Shown here: positions 38,616 to 48,596 of the stretch, piece by piece
How the letters are laid out: each line of letters opens with the position of its first letter
How positions within the stretch are numbered: the first letter of the stretch is position 1
Assembly (NCBI RefSeq): GCF_025486315.1
Contig: NZ_JAOOPY010000007.1
Location: forward strand, 124,001 to 188,000
DNA length: 64,000 nt
Origin: Variovorax sp. N23
GTDB lineage: Bacteria; Pseudomonadota; Gammaproteobacteria; Burkholderiales; Burkholderiaceae_C
Reading direction: 5' to 3'
The notes under the pieces: model-generated
Database searches by the model: none
The model's input: only the letters and a program-made list of their open reading frames with translations
Told to the model about the DNA's origin: nothing
Position numbers and translations under genes: made by a program

Positions 38616-38670
38616 TCAGGCGAAAAGCTTCGTTGTCATCCGTGGTGCCACGGCGCGACACTCCGAGGCG

Positions 38671-39675
38671 ATGAACGCCGCTCTCTCAGTCCGCCCAGAC
38701 CCTTCGCCGTCGCGCCCTCCTGGTGTCGAAGGCATCGAGGGATCCGAAGGGCAGACCGATCGACTGGTGGACTGGCTGCTCGACGGCCTCGAATGGAACG
38801 CGAGCGTGTTCCACGTGGGGCAGTACTGCGGGCGGTGGCGCGCCTCGACCGCGGGCCGCGCCCGGGCGAGCTTCCATCTGATCCTCGAAGGCCGATGCTG
38901 GCTGCATCTGCCGGGCCGTGAGTCCATTGCGCTGGCGCCGCGCGATGGCGTGTTCCTGATGCGCGATGTGCCGCATTTCCTCTCGCCTTACCAGGATCCC
39001 GACATCGACTGCGCGCCGCGCGCGATGCAGCCCCTGTCGGCCACGCCGGCGTTGGGGGAAACCGGCCTGGCCTGTGGTTTCTTTTCCTTCGACGGGCCGT
39101 TCCGGGACCTGGTGGCCGATGCTTTTCCCGAATACCTGGTGCTGCGCGCCGACGACCGCACGATGGCATCGGCCGCCACGCTTTTCGACCTGATGCGCAG
39201 CGAGGCGCATCGCACGGGCCTCGAACCGTCGGTCGTGATGGATCGCCTGGCCGGGTTGCTGTTCTTCTACGGACTGCGCCATGTCTCGCGCGAAGACGTG
39301 CAAACGCGTGGGCTCTGGAGCTTGCTGCGCCGTCCGGGCTTCGCGCCCCTGGTGTCCGAGTTGCTGCAGTCGCCCGAACGGACCTGGACGGTGGACGACA
39401 TGGCGGCGCGCGTGCACCTCTCGCGCGCGGCCTTCTTCAGGCAGTTCTCGGAGGCCTGCGGGCAGTCGCCCCTGCAGTTCCTGCTGCTGTTGCGGATGCA
39501 ACTGGCCGCTGGGCGTCTGGCGCAGGGCGAATCCATCGGGCGGGTGGCCGAAGCCGTGGGCTACGCGTCGTATGCCGCGTTCTCGCGCGCCTTCAAGCGG
39601 GTGGTCGGCGAACAGCCGGGCGCCTGGCAGCGCGAGCGTACGAACGGGCACAAACGCGAGACGCGCGGTCATTGA
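38671..39675 (+). CDS. AraC-family transcriptional regulator with cupin sensor domain
   Basis: A 334-residue regulator. The N-terminal half is a cupin-type domain (FHLILEGRCWLHLPGRESIALAPRD, about 70-95). The C-terminal AraC DNA-binding domain has both helix-turn-helix units: WTVDDMAARVHLSRAAFFRQF and GRVAEAVGYASYAAFSRAFK, then GEQPGAWQ. It probably controls the divergent nitroreductase gene or the AhpD-like gene 72 bp downstream; members of this subgroup often sit next to such oxidoreductases. Confidence 0.92.
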   Translation: MNAALSVRPDPSPSRPPGVEGIEGSEGQTDRLVDWLLDGLEWNASVFHVGQYCGRWRASTAGRARASFHLILEGRCWLHLPGRESIALAPRDGVFLMRDVPHFLSPYQDPDIDCAPRAMQPLSATPALGETGLACGFFSFDGPFRDLVADAFPEYLVLRADDRTMASAATLFDLMRSEAHRTGLEPSVVMDRLAGLLFFYGLRHVSREDVQTRGLWSLLRRPGFAPLVSELLQSPERTWTVDDMAARVHLSRAAFFRQFSEACGQSPLQFLLLLRMQLAAGRLAQGESIGRVAEAVGYASYAAFSRAFKRVVGEQPGAWQRERTNGHKRETRGH

Positions 39676-39747
39676 GCGGCGTCGTCGACGCACGAAGAAT
39701 CGGTGCATCGCCGTCGCATCGGCTCGACCCACTCGACATCCTCGCCC

Positions 39748-40332
39748 ATGACACGCCTGACCCTGCACACCGAAGCATCTGCCCCCGAGGGCAGCCGCGC
39801 CTTCGTGGCGCGCGCCATCACCAACAACGGCTTTCTGCCCAACCTCATCGGCGTCCTGGCCAACTCGCCGCAGGCGCTGGAGACGTATCTCACGGTCGCG
39901 CAGATCAACGCCAAGGGATCGCTAACGCTGGCGGAGCGTGAGGTGGTGCAGATCACCGCGGCAAGGGTGCATGGCTGCGATTTTTGCGTGGCCGGCCACA
40001 GTGCCGCGGCATCGAAGCAGGCCAGGCTCGACACCGACACGGTGATCGCGCTGCAACGCGGCCAGGCCACCGGCGATGCGAGGCTCGATGCGTTGCGGGT
40101 GTTTGCGGAGGCGATCATCGCCACGCGCGGGAATGTCGATGATGCTGCCCTCGCGGCGTTGCGCGATGCCGGTTATTCCGATCAGCAGGCTCTGGAGGTC
40201 GTGCTCGGCGTGAGTCTGGCGACACTCTGCAACTTCGCCAACAGCCTGGCGCGCAGCCCGGTCAATGCGCAGTTGCAACCTTACTTGCCTGAGAACTTCC
40301 AGGCCGGTGCCGGGGACGCGCGTGCCGTCTGA
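39748..40332 (+). CDS. Carboxymuconolactone decarboxylase/AhpD-family protein
   Basis: A 194-residue AhpD-fold protein. LTLAEREVVQITAARVHGCDFCVAGH contains the redox CxxC (CDFC) and the nearby His of the AhpD site. GYSDQQALEVVLGVSLATLCNFANSLA is the family's C-terminal helix pair. The likely role is thiol-disulfide or peroxide reduction. The ATG at 39748 gives the normal start. It overlaps the next gene by 11 bp. Confidence 0.9.
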   Translation: MTRLTLHTEASAPEGSRAFVARAITNNGFLPNLIGVLANSPQALETYLTVAQINAKGSLTLAEREVVQITAARVHGCDFCVAGHSAAASKQARLDTDTVIALQRGQATGDARLDALRVFAEAIIATRGNVDDAALAALRDAGYSDQQALEVVLGVSLATLCNFANSLARSPVNAQLQPYLPENFQAGAGDARAV

Positions 40333-41398
40333 GTCCGTTCATGACTGGCTCGACGCCCATGCCGAGGCGCTCGACGCGGACAGCGGCAAGGCAAAGGAGG
40401 TGTTGCCGCGCCTGGCCGCCGCCGGGCTGTTTCGTCTCGGTGTTCCGCGTGAGCTGGGCGGGGAGGGCGGCATCGGCGATGCCATCGAGGCGATCGCCGG
40501 CGTGGCCGAACGATCGCTGGCTGCTGCCTTCACGTTCTGGGGGCATCGCGCCTTCATCGAGTACGTGGTCCAGTCGCCCAATGCGGTGCTGCGGGAGCGC
40601 TGGCTGCCGCGGCTGCTCGACGGCACGGTGGCTGGCGCGACCGGCCTGTCGAATGCAATGAAGTACCTTGGGGGCATCGAGTCGCTGGGTGTGCGGGCCA
40701 CAACGCACGGTGAGGGCGGTGGCTGGCTGCTCGAAGGCGCGGTGCCCTGGTGCACCAATCTGCGCGCGCCCGAATTCGTGGCCGCCGTGGCGGTGGCGCG
40801 TGAAGACGGCCCGCCGCTCATCGTCGCCCTGCCGTCGGGTCGGGCCGGTTTTAAGCGCAGTGCCGACCTCGACCTGATCGCACTGCGCGGCAGCAACACG
40901 GCGTCGTTGCGCATCGACAGTGTGGTCATCGATGCATCGGATCTGATCCATGCAGACGGCACGCAGTTTCTGCCGCAGGCGCGGCCGGCCTTCCTGGGCC
41001 TGCAGTGCGGGCTGTCGATCGGTCTTGCGCGCGTGGCGCTCGATGCCGCATCGCAGCGCAGCGGGGCCGGGCGCGAGGTGCTCGGCGCGGAGATCGATGC
41101 GCAGCGCCAGGCCCTGCGCGAAGCCACCGACGCCTTGAAGGCGGGTTTGGGCAGTCTTGGGCTTCTGGCACAGCCTGTCGAACTCTTCAAGCTGCGCCTG
41201 GCACTGGCCGACATCGTGCAGCACGCGGTGCAGCTCGAACTGCAGGCCAGCGGTGGGCGCGCCTACCACCGCGACCAGGCACTGAGCTTCGCGCGCCACT
41301 GGCGCGAGGCGGCCTTCATCCCGATCGTGACGCCGAGCGTGACGCAACTGCAGGGCGAGTTGCGCAAGCACGAGGCTCGGCTCCGCGCTGCGGCATGA
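40322..41398 (+). CDS. Acyl-CoA dehydrogenase-fold flavoprotein
   Basis: A 358-residue protein of the acyl-CoA dehydrogenase superfamily, near the SfnB/DszC-like branch: KEVLPRLAAAGLFRLGVPRELGGEGG, ERSLAAAFTFWGHRAFIEYVV, ATGLSNAMKYLGGIESLGV and LRGSNTASLRIDSVVI. I chose the GTG at 40322, which sits just inside the end of the AhpD-like gene; an in-frame ATG further up lies deep in that gene. Its stop overlaps the ATPase gene start (ATGA), so it is part of the transporter operon. It probably oxidises the imported sulfur compound. Confidence 0.83.
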   Translation: MPSESVHDWLDAHAEALDADSGKAKEVLPRLAAAGLFRLGVPRELGGEGGIGDAIEAIAGVAERSLAAAFTFWGHRAFIEYVVQSPNAVLRERWLPRLLDGTVAGATGLSNAMKYLGGIESLGVRATTHGEGGGWLLEGAVPWCTNLRAPEFVAAVAVAREDGPPLIVALPSGRAGFKRSADLDLIALRGSNTASLRIDSVVIDASDLIHADGTQFLPQARPAFLGLQCGLSIGLARVALDAASQRSGAGREVLGAEIDAQRQALREATDALKAGLGSLGLLAQPVELFKLRLALADIVQHAVQLELQASGGRAYHRDQALSFARHWREAAFIPIVTPSVTQLQGELRKHEARLRAAA

Positions 41399-42234
41399 AC
41401 GCGGTGCCGACCGTGCACGTCCGAGAAGCTCCGGCCGAGACCGGCGAGGGTCCCGTGCTGCAGGCGCATGCTCTGTCGTTCCAATACGTCGGCGCGCCTC
41501 CTGTCTTCGAGGGCGTGTCGCTCCAGGTCGCCCCGCGCGAGATCGTCTGCCTGCTTGGCGGCAGCGGTTGCGGCAAGTCGACCCTGCTGCGGGTGCTGGC
41601 CCGGCTCGAAACGACCCATGCCGCGCGCGCCGAGGGGCAGGTGGATTTTCTTGGCCAGCCACTCACGTCGCCGCATCCGCGGGCGGCCCTGTTGTTCCAG
41701 CAGCCCAGCCTGCTGCCCTGGCTGGACGCGGCACGCAACGTCGGCTTCGGCCTCGACTTCGCAAGGCAACCGGCGCTGTCGAAGGCGGCACTGTCGCAGC
41801 GCGTGGCCGACGCGCTGGAGGCGGTCGGCCTGGCGGGGCAGGGCGGCCGCTACCCGGCACAACTCTCGGGCGGCATGGCGCAACGCGTGGCCCTCGCCCG
41901 AGGTCTGGCGCGCCAGCCGCAGTTGCTGCTGGCCGACGAACCCTTTTCGGCGCTCGATGCCATCACCCGCGCCGAGATGCAGGAGCTGCTGGTGACGCTG
42001 GTCGACCGTTGGCACACGGCGGCCCTGCTCGTGACGCACGACATCGACGAGGCCATCGCGGTCGGCGACCGCATCCTGCTCATGGGCGGCCGGCCCGGCC
42101 GCATCGTGCGCGAATGGCGCGTCGACATCGGCCGTCCGCGCGAGGCCGACGCAGCCGCCGTCACTGCGCTTCGCCTGGACATCCTGACCGCGCTGCACGG
42201 CGTCCGGCAGCGGGCGCCGGCTGCTGCCGCATGA
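41395..42234 (+). CDS. Sulfonate/nitrate-type ABC transporter ATPase
   Basis: A 279-residue SsuB/TauB-like ATPase: Walker A GGSGCGKST, Q-loop LLFQQPSLLPWLDA, signature LSGGMAQRVALARGLA, Walker B LLADEPFSALD, switch THDIDEAI. The start ATG overlaps the stop of the flavoprotein gene. It is followed by its binding protein and permease genes. Confidence 0.93.
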   Translation: MNAVPTVHVREAPAETGEGPVLQAHALSFQYVGAPPVFEGVSLQVAPREIVCLLGGSGCGKSTLLRVLARLETTHAARAEGQVDFLGQPLTSPHPRAALLFQQPSLLPWLDAARNVGFGLDFARQPALSKAALSQRVADALEAVGLAGQGGRYPAQLSGGMAQRVALARGLARQPQLLLADEPFSALDAITRAEMQELLVTLVDRWHTAALLVTHDIDEAIAVGDRILLMGGRPGRIVREWRVDIGRPREADAAAVTALRLDILTALHGVRQRAPAAAA

Positions 42235-42259
42235 CCGGCATCCCTTTCCCTCTTGAAGA

Positions 42260-43534
42260 ATGGCCATTCGAATGAACGATCGCACCCCTCCCTTCGAACG
42301 CTCCGCCGCAAGCCGGACGCCACACGTCTGCGCTTCGCCGGCCTGCGATTGCGGACTCACGCGGCGCGACATGCTGCGCCTGTCCGCCTTGACCGGCGCT
42401 GCGGTGGCCGCGCCCTTTCTCTCCGCGGGCGATGCGCGCGCGCAGGCCTTCAAGGGCGACGACCAGCCGGTGAAGATCGGCTACTTGCCGATCACCGATG
42501 CCACGCCGCTGCTCGTGGCGCATGGCCGCGGGCTCTTTGAGAAGGAAGGCCTGAAGGCCGAGGCGCCGCGTCTGTTCCGCTCCTGGGCACAGATCGTCGA
42601 AGCCTTCGTGTCGGGCCAGGTGAACGTGGTGCATCTGCTGACGCCCGCGACGCTGTGGGTGCGCTACGGCGCGAAGTTCCCCGCCAAGATCGTGGCCTGG
42701 AACCACATCAACGGCTCGGCGCTGACGGTGCTCCCGGAGATCGGCCAGGTCGCCGATCTGGGCGGTCGCACGGTGGCCGTCCCCTTCTGGTATTCGATCC
42801 ACAACATCCTGCTGCAGGACGTGCTGCGCAAGGAAGGGCTCACCGCCGTCACGCGCGCGCGCGGCGCGACGGTCGGTCCGAAGGAGGTGAACCTCGTGGT
42901 GCTGGCGCCGGCCGAGATGGTTTCGGCGCTGGCGGCCAAGTCGATTGCCGGCTTCATCGTTGCCGAGCCCTTCAATGCAGCGGCCGAGATCGCCGGGGTG
43001 GGCAAGGTGCTGCGATTCTCCGGCGACGTCTGGAAGGACCATGCCTGCTGCGTGACCTTCCTCGCCGAGCGCGACGTGGCGGAGAAACCCGAGTGGGCCC
43101 AGCGCGTGACCAGTGCCATCGTCAAGGCGCAGTTGTGGACCCGCGGCAATCGCCTCGAGACGGCGACGCTGCTGTCGAACGCAGGTGAGCGCCGCTACAC
43201 GCCGCACCCACCGCAGACGCTGGCCAAGGTGCTTGCCGCCACCGACTATGCCGACTACGAGCAGCGCGGCATCGTGCAGCACAAGGGATGGGCCCAGCGG
43301 CGCATCGACTTCCAGCCGTACCCGTATGCGTCGTACACCGAGCAGCTCGTGCGCGCGATCAAGGCCACCAAGGTCGAGGGCGACACGGCCTTCCTCGATG
43401 CGCTCGACCCGAAATTCGTGGCGAGCGACCTGGTCGACACGCGCTTCGTGCGCAAAGCCATCGACAGCGTCGGCGGCCCGCAGGTGTTCGGTGTGCCGGC
43501 CGACTACACGCGTCGCGAGACGATCGCCGCTTGA
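42260..43534 (+). CDS. CmpA/NrtA/SsuA-type substrate-binding protein with cysteine-rich leader
   Basis: A 424-residue binding protein. The N-terminus has three closely spaced cysteines, CASPACDC (24-31), directly before a twin-arginine signal TRRDMLRLSALTGAAVAAPF. Then IGYLPITDATPLLVAHGRGLFEKEGL, FVSGQVNVVHLLTPATLWVRYG and LGGRTVAVPFWYSIHNILLQ, as in NrtA/CmpA-type proteins. The Cys cluster would be cut off with the signal, so its role is unclear. An ATG at 42272 would remove four residues. The stop overlaps the permease start (TTGA). Confidence 0.88.
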   Translation: MAIRMNDRTPPFERSAASRTPHVCASPACDCGLTRRDMLRLSALTGAAVAAPFLSAGDARAQAFKGDDQPVKIGYLPITDATPLLVAHGRGLFEKEGLKAEAPRLFRSWAQIVEAFVSGQVNVVHLLTPATLWVRYGAKFPAKIVAWNHINGSALTVLPEIGQVADLGGRTVAVPFWYSIHNILLQDVLRKEGLTAVTRARGATVGPKEVNLVVLAPAEMVSALAAKSIAGFIVAEPFNAAAEIAGVGKVLRFSGDVWKDHACCVTFLAERDVAEKPEWAQRVTSAIVKAQLWTRGNRLETATLLSNAGERRYTPHPPQTLAKVLAATDYADYEQRGIVQHKGWAQRRIDFQPYPYASYTEQLVRAIKATKVEGDTAFLDALDPKFVASDLVDTRFVRKAIDSVGGPQVFGVPADYTRRETIAA

Positions 43535-44283
43535 GCGTGGCGCGCCGCATCCTGCTGCCGGGCGCGGGCATCGTCGCCGCGCTGCTGCTCTGGTGGCTGG
43601 GGAGCCATCTGCTGACGGCGCGCACACCCGTGGCCACGGCCTTCGCGCCCTGGCCATCGGCCAAGGCGCTGGCCGCGCTGCTCGCGGGCGCCGACATCTG
43701 GTACCACGCACGCCTGAGCCTGCAGCGCGTGAGTGTCGGGCTGCTGCTGGCTTTCGCCTTCGGCGTGCCGCTGGGCGTTCTTACGGGCCTGTCGCGCAGT
43801 TTTTCGCAGGCCACCACGCCGGTGTTCCAGTTCCTGCGGATGATCTCGCCGCTTTCCTGGATGCCGATCGCGGTGATGGTGCTCGGTGTGGGCGATGCAC
43901 CGGTCTACTTCCTGCTCGCTTTCGCGGCGGTCTGGCCGATCCTGCTGAGCACCGCGGCGGGTGTGGCCCAGCTCGACGCCAACTGGCTGCTGCTCGCGCG
44001 CAGCCTGTCGGCCACGCGGCGCGAGACACTGTTCCGCGTGATCCTGCCGGGCATCACGGCGCAGATCCTGACCGGCGTGCGGCTGTCCATCGGCATCATT
44101 TGGATCGTGCTGGTGCCCGCCGAGATGCTGGGCGTGTCGGCCGGCCTGGGCTACTTCATCCTCGACACGCGCGACCGGCTCGCGTACTCGGAACTGATGG
44201 CCGCCATCGTGCTCATCGGCGCGCTCGGCTATCTCCTGGATCTGCTGGCGCGTTGGATGCATGCGCGCTGGTTGCATGCGTAG
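43531..44283 (+). CDS. Sulfonate/nitrate-type ABC transporter permease
   Basis: A 250-residue permease of the SsuC/NrtB group: FQFLRMISPLSWMPIAVMVLGVGDAPVYFLLAFAAVWPI, the coupling loop VAQLDANWLLLARSLSATRRETLFRVILPGI, and GIIWIVLVPAEMLGVSAGLGYFI. The TTG at 43531 overlaps the stop of the binding-protein gene; a GTG at 43537 is also possible. It ends the operon. Confidence 0.92.
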   Translation: MSVARRILLPGAGIVAALLLWWLGSHLLTARTPVATAFAPWPSAKALAALLAGADIWYHARLSLQRVSVGLLLAFAFGVPLGVLTGLSRSFSQATTPVFQFLRMISPLSWMPIAVMVLGVGDAPVYFLLAFAAVWPILLSTAAGVAQLDANWLLLARSLSATRRETLFRVILPGITAQILTGVRLSIGIIWIVLVPAEMLGVSAGLGYFILDTRDRLAYSELMAAIVLIGALGYLLDLLARWMHARWLHA

Positions 44284-44351
44284 CGGCCCCGCCTGACGGC
44301 CGCATCCCGGTCGATTCCGGCGAGTGGGCTCGACGTCCAGGCCGCTCGCAG

Positions 44352-45293
44352 TCAGGCGTGGAGCAGGGCGGCCCTGCCGGCGCGCTGCCGCTCGTAGCTC
44401 TTCACCTGTGCATACGCCACGGGCAGCAGGATGGTGTCGGCGGTCGACCAGCGGCCGCGGCGCAGGAAGTCTCCCAGGATGTGCTCGCCCTCGGTGGGCG
44501 CGCCGCGTTCGATGTCCTTCAGCAAAGAGGCCGTCAGGCGCGAATCGGGCGCCGTCACGGTCGCGCGCGTGCGCGCGATCGCTTCCGGCCGTGGCGCGAA
44601 TCCGTTATGGGCCGCGATGCGGCTGCATTCGTCCAAAAGGTCCAGGGCCAGGCCGTCGGCCCCGGCGCCGACGATGTCGCCGATGCTGGCGCGCATCAAC
44701 GTCGTGATGCTGGCGATCGTGGCGATGTGCACCCATTTCTCCCACATCTCCTGCAGGATCGAGTCGCTGAGGCGGCCGACGAAGGCGGCTTGCGCGAACG
44801 CGGCGGCGATCGCCTCGACACGCGGCGTACGCTCGCCGTCGAGCTCGCCGAAGGCGAGGGTGTGGTCCTGGCTCAGATGCAGCACGGCCCCTGTCTCGTC
44901 GAGCGTCGCGGAGATCAGCCCCAGGCCGCCCAGCACCCGGCGGTAACTGAAGCGCGCCGTCAGCGTGTCGAGGTGGCGCAGGCCGTTGAGCAGCGGCAGG
45001 ACGACGGTTTCCGGACCCACGGCAGCGGCGAACGACGCGATGGTCTCGTCGAGGTCGTACGCCTTGCAGCCGACGATCACGACGTCGTAGTGCGGCTGGA
45101 GCTGATGGGCGAGAACGGTCGGTGGCGACGCCAGGTGCAGGTCGCCTGCAGGGCTGTGAATAACCAGGCCGCTGGCCGCCAGTTGGGCCGCACGCGCGGG
45201 GCGCAGCAGGAAGGTGACATCGTGCCCGGCCTGAAGCAGCCGCCCGCCGAAGTAGCCTCCAAGTGCGCCGGCGCCCACCACGAGAAATCGCAT
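44352..45293 (-). CDS. 2-dehydropantoate 2-reductase-family protein (PanE/ApbA-like)
   Basis: A 313-residue ketopantoate-reductase-family protein. The Rossmann start is MRFLVVGAGALGGYFGGRLLQAGHDV, then VIVGCKAYDLDETI, and the catalytic-lysine region EMWEKWVHIATIASITTLMRASIGDI. An excellent AAAGGAGA precedes the ATG at 45293. PanE reduces ketopantoate with NADPH, but many paralogues act on other 2-oxo acids. This lone copy beside sulfur genes may be such a paralogue. Confidence 0.88.
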   Translation of the reverse strand: MRFLVVGAGALGGYFGGRLLQAGHDVTFLLRPARAAQLAASGLVIHSPAGDLHLASPPTVLAHQLQPHYDVVIVGCKAYDLDETIASFAAAVGPETVVLPLLNGLRHLDTLTARFSYRRVLGGLGLISATLDETGAVLHLSQDHTLAFGELDGERTPRVEAIAAAFAQAAFVGRLSDSILQEMWEKWVHIATIASITTLMRASIGDIVGAGADGLALDLLDECSRIAAHNGFAPRPEAIARTRATVTAPDSRLTASLLKDIERGAPTEGEHILGDFLRRGRWSTADTILLPVAYAQVKSYERQRAGRAALLHA

Positions 45294-45569
45294 CCGAATC
45301 TCCTTTCGTGTCGCCGATGCCTGTCCCCGCGGTTGTGGTGGACGCATGGCGAAAGCGGTGCAGCCTATGGGTAATTCGCCATCCCGGCCACGACGTTTTC
45401 GGCATGTGCTCATGCGCAAAACAACGGTGGCGAGCGGCCGCCTGTCGCCCCGTGTGCGTCGGGGCAGCCGCACTTACTCGCTCGGCAGATATCGCTGTGC
45501 CTTTTTCTTTGTTCCCAAGGGAGGGACGTCCGCGAAGAATGGCCGCCTTCTCACTCACGGAGCGCCTGC
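45294..45569. promoter_or_regulatory. Divergent control region between PanE-like and branched-chain-type importer genes
   Basis: A 276-bp gap with no good ORF. It should hold promoters for both directions. AAAGGAGA is the PanE-like ribosome-binding site and GGAG at 45559-45562 serves the binding-protein ATG at 45570. No box-to-minus-10 arrangement like that of the other sulfur promoters is convincing here. Confidence 0.45.
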
Positions 45570-46730
45570 ATGCTGAATCGCCACACCTTCCTGCGCATCG
45601 CGGCCTTGCTGCTGGCCGCGCCCATGGCGGCGCTTGCGGCACCTGCATCGGGCGAGCCGTTGTACTTCGCCGTCAGCGGCCCGCTGACCGGCCAGAACGC
45701 GCAGTACGGGGCACAGTGGAAGGCGGGCTTCGACCTCGCGCTGGACGGCATCAACGCCGAGGGCGGCATCCACGGGCGGCCACTGGCCTACGTGTTCGAA
45801 GACAGTCAAAGCGATCCGCGCCAGGCTGTGGGGCTGGCGCAGAAGTTCGTCAACGACAAGCGATTCCTGATTGAGCTGGGCGACTTCTCCAGCCCGGCCT
45901 CGATGGCGGCGTCGCCCATCTACCAGCGCGCGGGTCTCGTGCAGTTCGGCTTCACCAATTCGCACCCCGACTTCACCAAGGGCGGCGACTACATCTGGAG
46001 CCCGTCGATCAGCCAGGCCGATGCGCAGCCGATCCTGGCCGAGCTGGCGGTGAAGGTGCGCGGGCTGAAACGCGTGGCCGTGCTCTTCCTCAACACCGAC
46101 TGGGGCCGCACCAGCAAGGACGTGTTCGTGAAATCCGCCGAGGCGCTCGGTGCGCAGGTGGTCATCGCCGAGGGCTACCAGCCGGAGGAGAAGGACTTCC
46201 GGTCAACACTGGTCCGCGTGCGAGACGCCAAGCCTGACGGGCTGGTGCTCATCTCTTACTACGCCGATGGCGCGCTGATCGCCGGGCAGGTGCGCAGCGT
46301 CGGCCTGACGCAGCCGATCGTCGCGTCGAGCTCGGTGTACTCGCCCAAGTTCCTGGAACTGGGCGGCGCGGCGGTGGAGGGCGTCCTGACCAACACCAGC
46401 TTCTTCCCCGGCGAGCCGCGCTCCGAGGTCCAGCGCTTCGTTCAGGGCTTCCGCGCCAAGTACGGCAAGGAGCCCGATGCCTTCAATGCCTACGCCTACG
46501 ATGCGGTGCAGTTCGCCGCTGCCGCGCTGCGCGCAGCCGGGCCGCAGGCAGACCGCAAGGGCGTGCGTGACGTTCTGTACAAGATCAAGGACGTGCCGAG
46601 CGTGGTCTTCGGCAAGGCCACCTTCGACCCGCAGACGCGACGTGTGATCGGTGTTCGCAGCGTTCACCTGGTGGTCAGGAACGGGCAGTGGGGTGTCGCC
46701 GACAGCCAAGGCTCCGTCGCGTCGAGGTAA
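45570..46730 (+). CDS. Branched-chain amino-acid-type ABC substrate-binding protein
   Basis: A 386-residue LivJ/LivK-like protein (Peripla_BP_6). Signal peptide [19 protein letters not shown], then [32 protein letters not shown], the family opening. [18 protein letters not shown] and [21 protein letters not shown] follow. It starts a complete Liv-type operon. The ligand may not be a branched-chain amino acid: Liv-type systems take up many amides and carboxylates. Confidence 0.93.
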   Translation: MLNRHTFLRIAALLLAAPMAALAAPASGEPLYFAVSGPLTGQNAQYGAQWKAGFDLALDGINAEGGIHGRPLAYVFEDSQSDPRQAVGLAQKFVNDKRFLIELGDFSSPASMAASPIYQRAGLVQFGFTNSHPDFTKGGDYIWSPSISQADAQPILAELAVKVRGLKRVAVLFLNTDWGRTSKDVFVKSAEALGAQVVIAEGYQPEEKDFRSTLVRVRDAKPDGLVLISYYADGALIAGQVRSVGLTQPIVASSSVYSPKFLELGGAAVEGVLTNTSFFPGEPRSEVQRFVQGFRAKYGKEPDAFNAYAYDAVQFAAAALRAAGPQADRKGVRDVLYKIKDVPSVVFGKATFDPQTRRVIGVRSVHLVVRNGQWGVADSQGSVASR

Positions 46731-46747
46731 CGCGTTCTCCGCGTCCG

Positions 46748-48583
46748 ATGACCTTCTCCTTCACCTCGTTCTTCGACTACACGGTCAACGGCCTGATCAT
46801 CGGCAACGTCTATGCGCTGCTGGCCGTCGGGCTGGCACTGATCTTCGGTGTCTCGCACCTCATCAACTTCGCGCACGGATCGGTCTACACCGTCGGGGCC
46901 TACATCGGTTGGGCCTCGATCACTTACCTGCACACGCCGCTGCCGCTCACGCTGCTGGGGGTGGTGCTCGGCAGCGGTGCGCTGGGCATGCTGATCGAGC
47001 GGGTCGGGCTGCGGCCGCTGCAGGGGGCGGCGCGCATCGCGCCCTTGCTGGCGACCATTGGCATCAGCTTCGTGCTCGACATCCTGGTGCAACTGGTTTT
47101 CAGCCCCGATCCACGGGCACTGCCCACGCAGTTGCCGGACTGGCGCCTGCAGATCGGCAGCGGCACCATCGGCGCGCTCGACCTGCTCATCGCCGGCATC
47201 GGCTTGGCGAGCGCCGGCGTGCTGTTCGGTTTCCTGCGTTTCACCAGATTGGGCTGGGCCGTACGCGCCACTGCGCAGGACCGCGATGCTGCGCAGCAGA
47301 TGGGCGTGGACGTGAATCGCGTGAACCAGACTGTGTTCGCCATCGCCTCGGCACTGGGTGGCCTGTCCGGGGCGCTGGTGGGCATGTACTACAACAACAT
47401 CAGCCCGGCGATGAGCTTCCAGGCGACGCTCAAGGGCGTGGTGGCGACGGTGGTCGGCGGCGTGGGCAACGTGCCCGGCGCCATCGTCGGCAGCCTGCTG
47501 CTGGGGCTGACCGAGAGCTATGGCGTGGCGCTCTTCGGCACGCCCTACCGCAACCTCTTCGCCTTCGTGCTGCTCCTGCTGATCCTGCTTTGGAAGCCCG
47601 ATGGGCTCTTCGGTCGCAGGCGTGCCTTGCCCCCGGAGCCGCTCACCGGCACCTTCATCGCCCCGAGCAAGCCCTGGCCCGTGCCGCGCTGGCTGCTGGC
47701 GGCGCTGTTCGCGATCGCGGCCGTGCTGCCGCTCTTCGAACCGTCACCGTACGTGCTGCAGACGCTGACCAATTCATGGCTTTACGCGGCGCTCGCGCTG
47801 AGCCTGACACTCGTCGCCGGCACCATTGGGCAGATCTCGCTCGGCCATGCGGGGCTGCTGGCCATCGGCGCCTACGCCTCGTCGCTGCTGACGCTCGACC
47901 TCCACCTGCCGGTGGGCACCAGCATCATCGTGGCGGGTCTGCTCACCTCGGTGATCGGCACCGCGCTGATCTTTCCGGCCTTCCGATTGCGCGGGCACTA
48001 CGTGTCGATCGCCACACTGGGCATCGGCGAGATCGTGGCGCTGACCATCCTCAACTGGGAAAGCCTCACGCGCGGGCCGATCGGCGTGTCCGGCATTCCG
48101 CCGCTGTCGCTCTTCGGGCAGGACGCGTCGTCGAACAACGCCTTCTATTGGGCGTCCTTCGGTGCCATGGTGTTGCTTGCGCTGCTGCAGTGGCGGCTGT
48201 TGCGCTCGCACCTGGGGCGGACCTTCCGCGCGGTGCGCGAGGACGAGGTGGCCGCGCGCGCCTACGGCGTGAATCCCGACCGCTACAAGGCGATGGCCTT
48301 CGGCTTCGGCGGGTTCGCCGCCGGCGTGAGCGGGGCGTTCACGGCGCATCTCTACTCGTACATCAACCACGAGACCTTCACGTCGCAGATCTCCATCCTC
48401 GCGCTGACGATGGTGATCCTCGGTGGCCTGGGCAACATCAGCGGCGCGCTGCTCGGCGCGGTGGCGCTGGTGAGCCTGCCCGAGCTGTTCCGCGTGACCG
48501 CCGAGTACCGCATGCTGATCTATGGCATCGCGCTGCTGCTCCTCATCCGATTCCGCCCGCAGGGTCTGCTGGGCACCGTCTGA
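46748..48583 (+). CDS. Fused LivH-LivM branched-chain-type ABC permease
   Basis: A 611-residue protein that joins both permeases of a Liv system. The first half (about 1-295) is LivH-like: [27 protein letters not shown] and [27 protein letters not shown]. The second half (about 315-611) is LivM-like: [23 protein letters not shown] and [21 protein letters not shown] short hydrophilic linker lies at about 296-314. Fused Liv permeases are known but less common than split ones. It is 17 bp after the binding-protein gene. Confidence 0.92.
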   Translation: MTFSFTSFFDYTVNGLIIGNVYALLAVGLALIFGVSHLINFAHGSVYTVGAYIGWASITYLHTPLPLTLLGVVLGSGALGMLIERVGLRPLQGAARIAPLLATIGISFVLDILVQLVFSPDPRALPTQLPDWRLQIGSGTIGALDLLIAGIGLASAGVLFGFLRFTRLGWAVRATAQDRDAAQQMGVDVNRVNQTVFAIASALGGLSGALVGMYYNNISPAMSFQATLKGVVATVVGGVGNVPGAIVGSLLLGLTESYGVALFGTPYRNLFAFVLLLLILLWKPDGLFGRRRALPPEPLTGTFIAPSKPWPVPRWLLAALFAIAAVLPLFEPSPYVLQTLTNSWLYAALALSLTLVAGTIGQISLGHAGLLAIGAYASSLLTLDLHLPVGTSIIVAGLLTSVIGTALIFPAFRLRGHYVSIATLGIGEIVALTILNWESLTRGPIGVSGIPPLSLFGQDASSNNAFYWASFGAMVLLALLQWRLLRSHLGRTFRAVREDEVAARAYGVNPDRYKAMAFGFGGFAAGVSGAFTAHLYSYINHETFTSQISILALTMVILGGLGNISGALLGAVALVSLPELFRVTAEYRMLIYGIALLLLIRFRPQGLLGTV

Positions 48584-48596
48584 AAGAAAGAACGCC

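Noticed and set aside
44291..44357. GCCTGAC / GTCAGGC inverted repeat between the convergent permease and PanE-like genes
   Set aside because: Seven-base arms are 53 nt apart and partly inside the PanE-like gene, so a terminator hairpin is unlikely.
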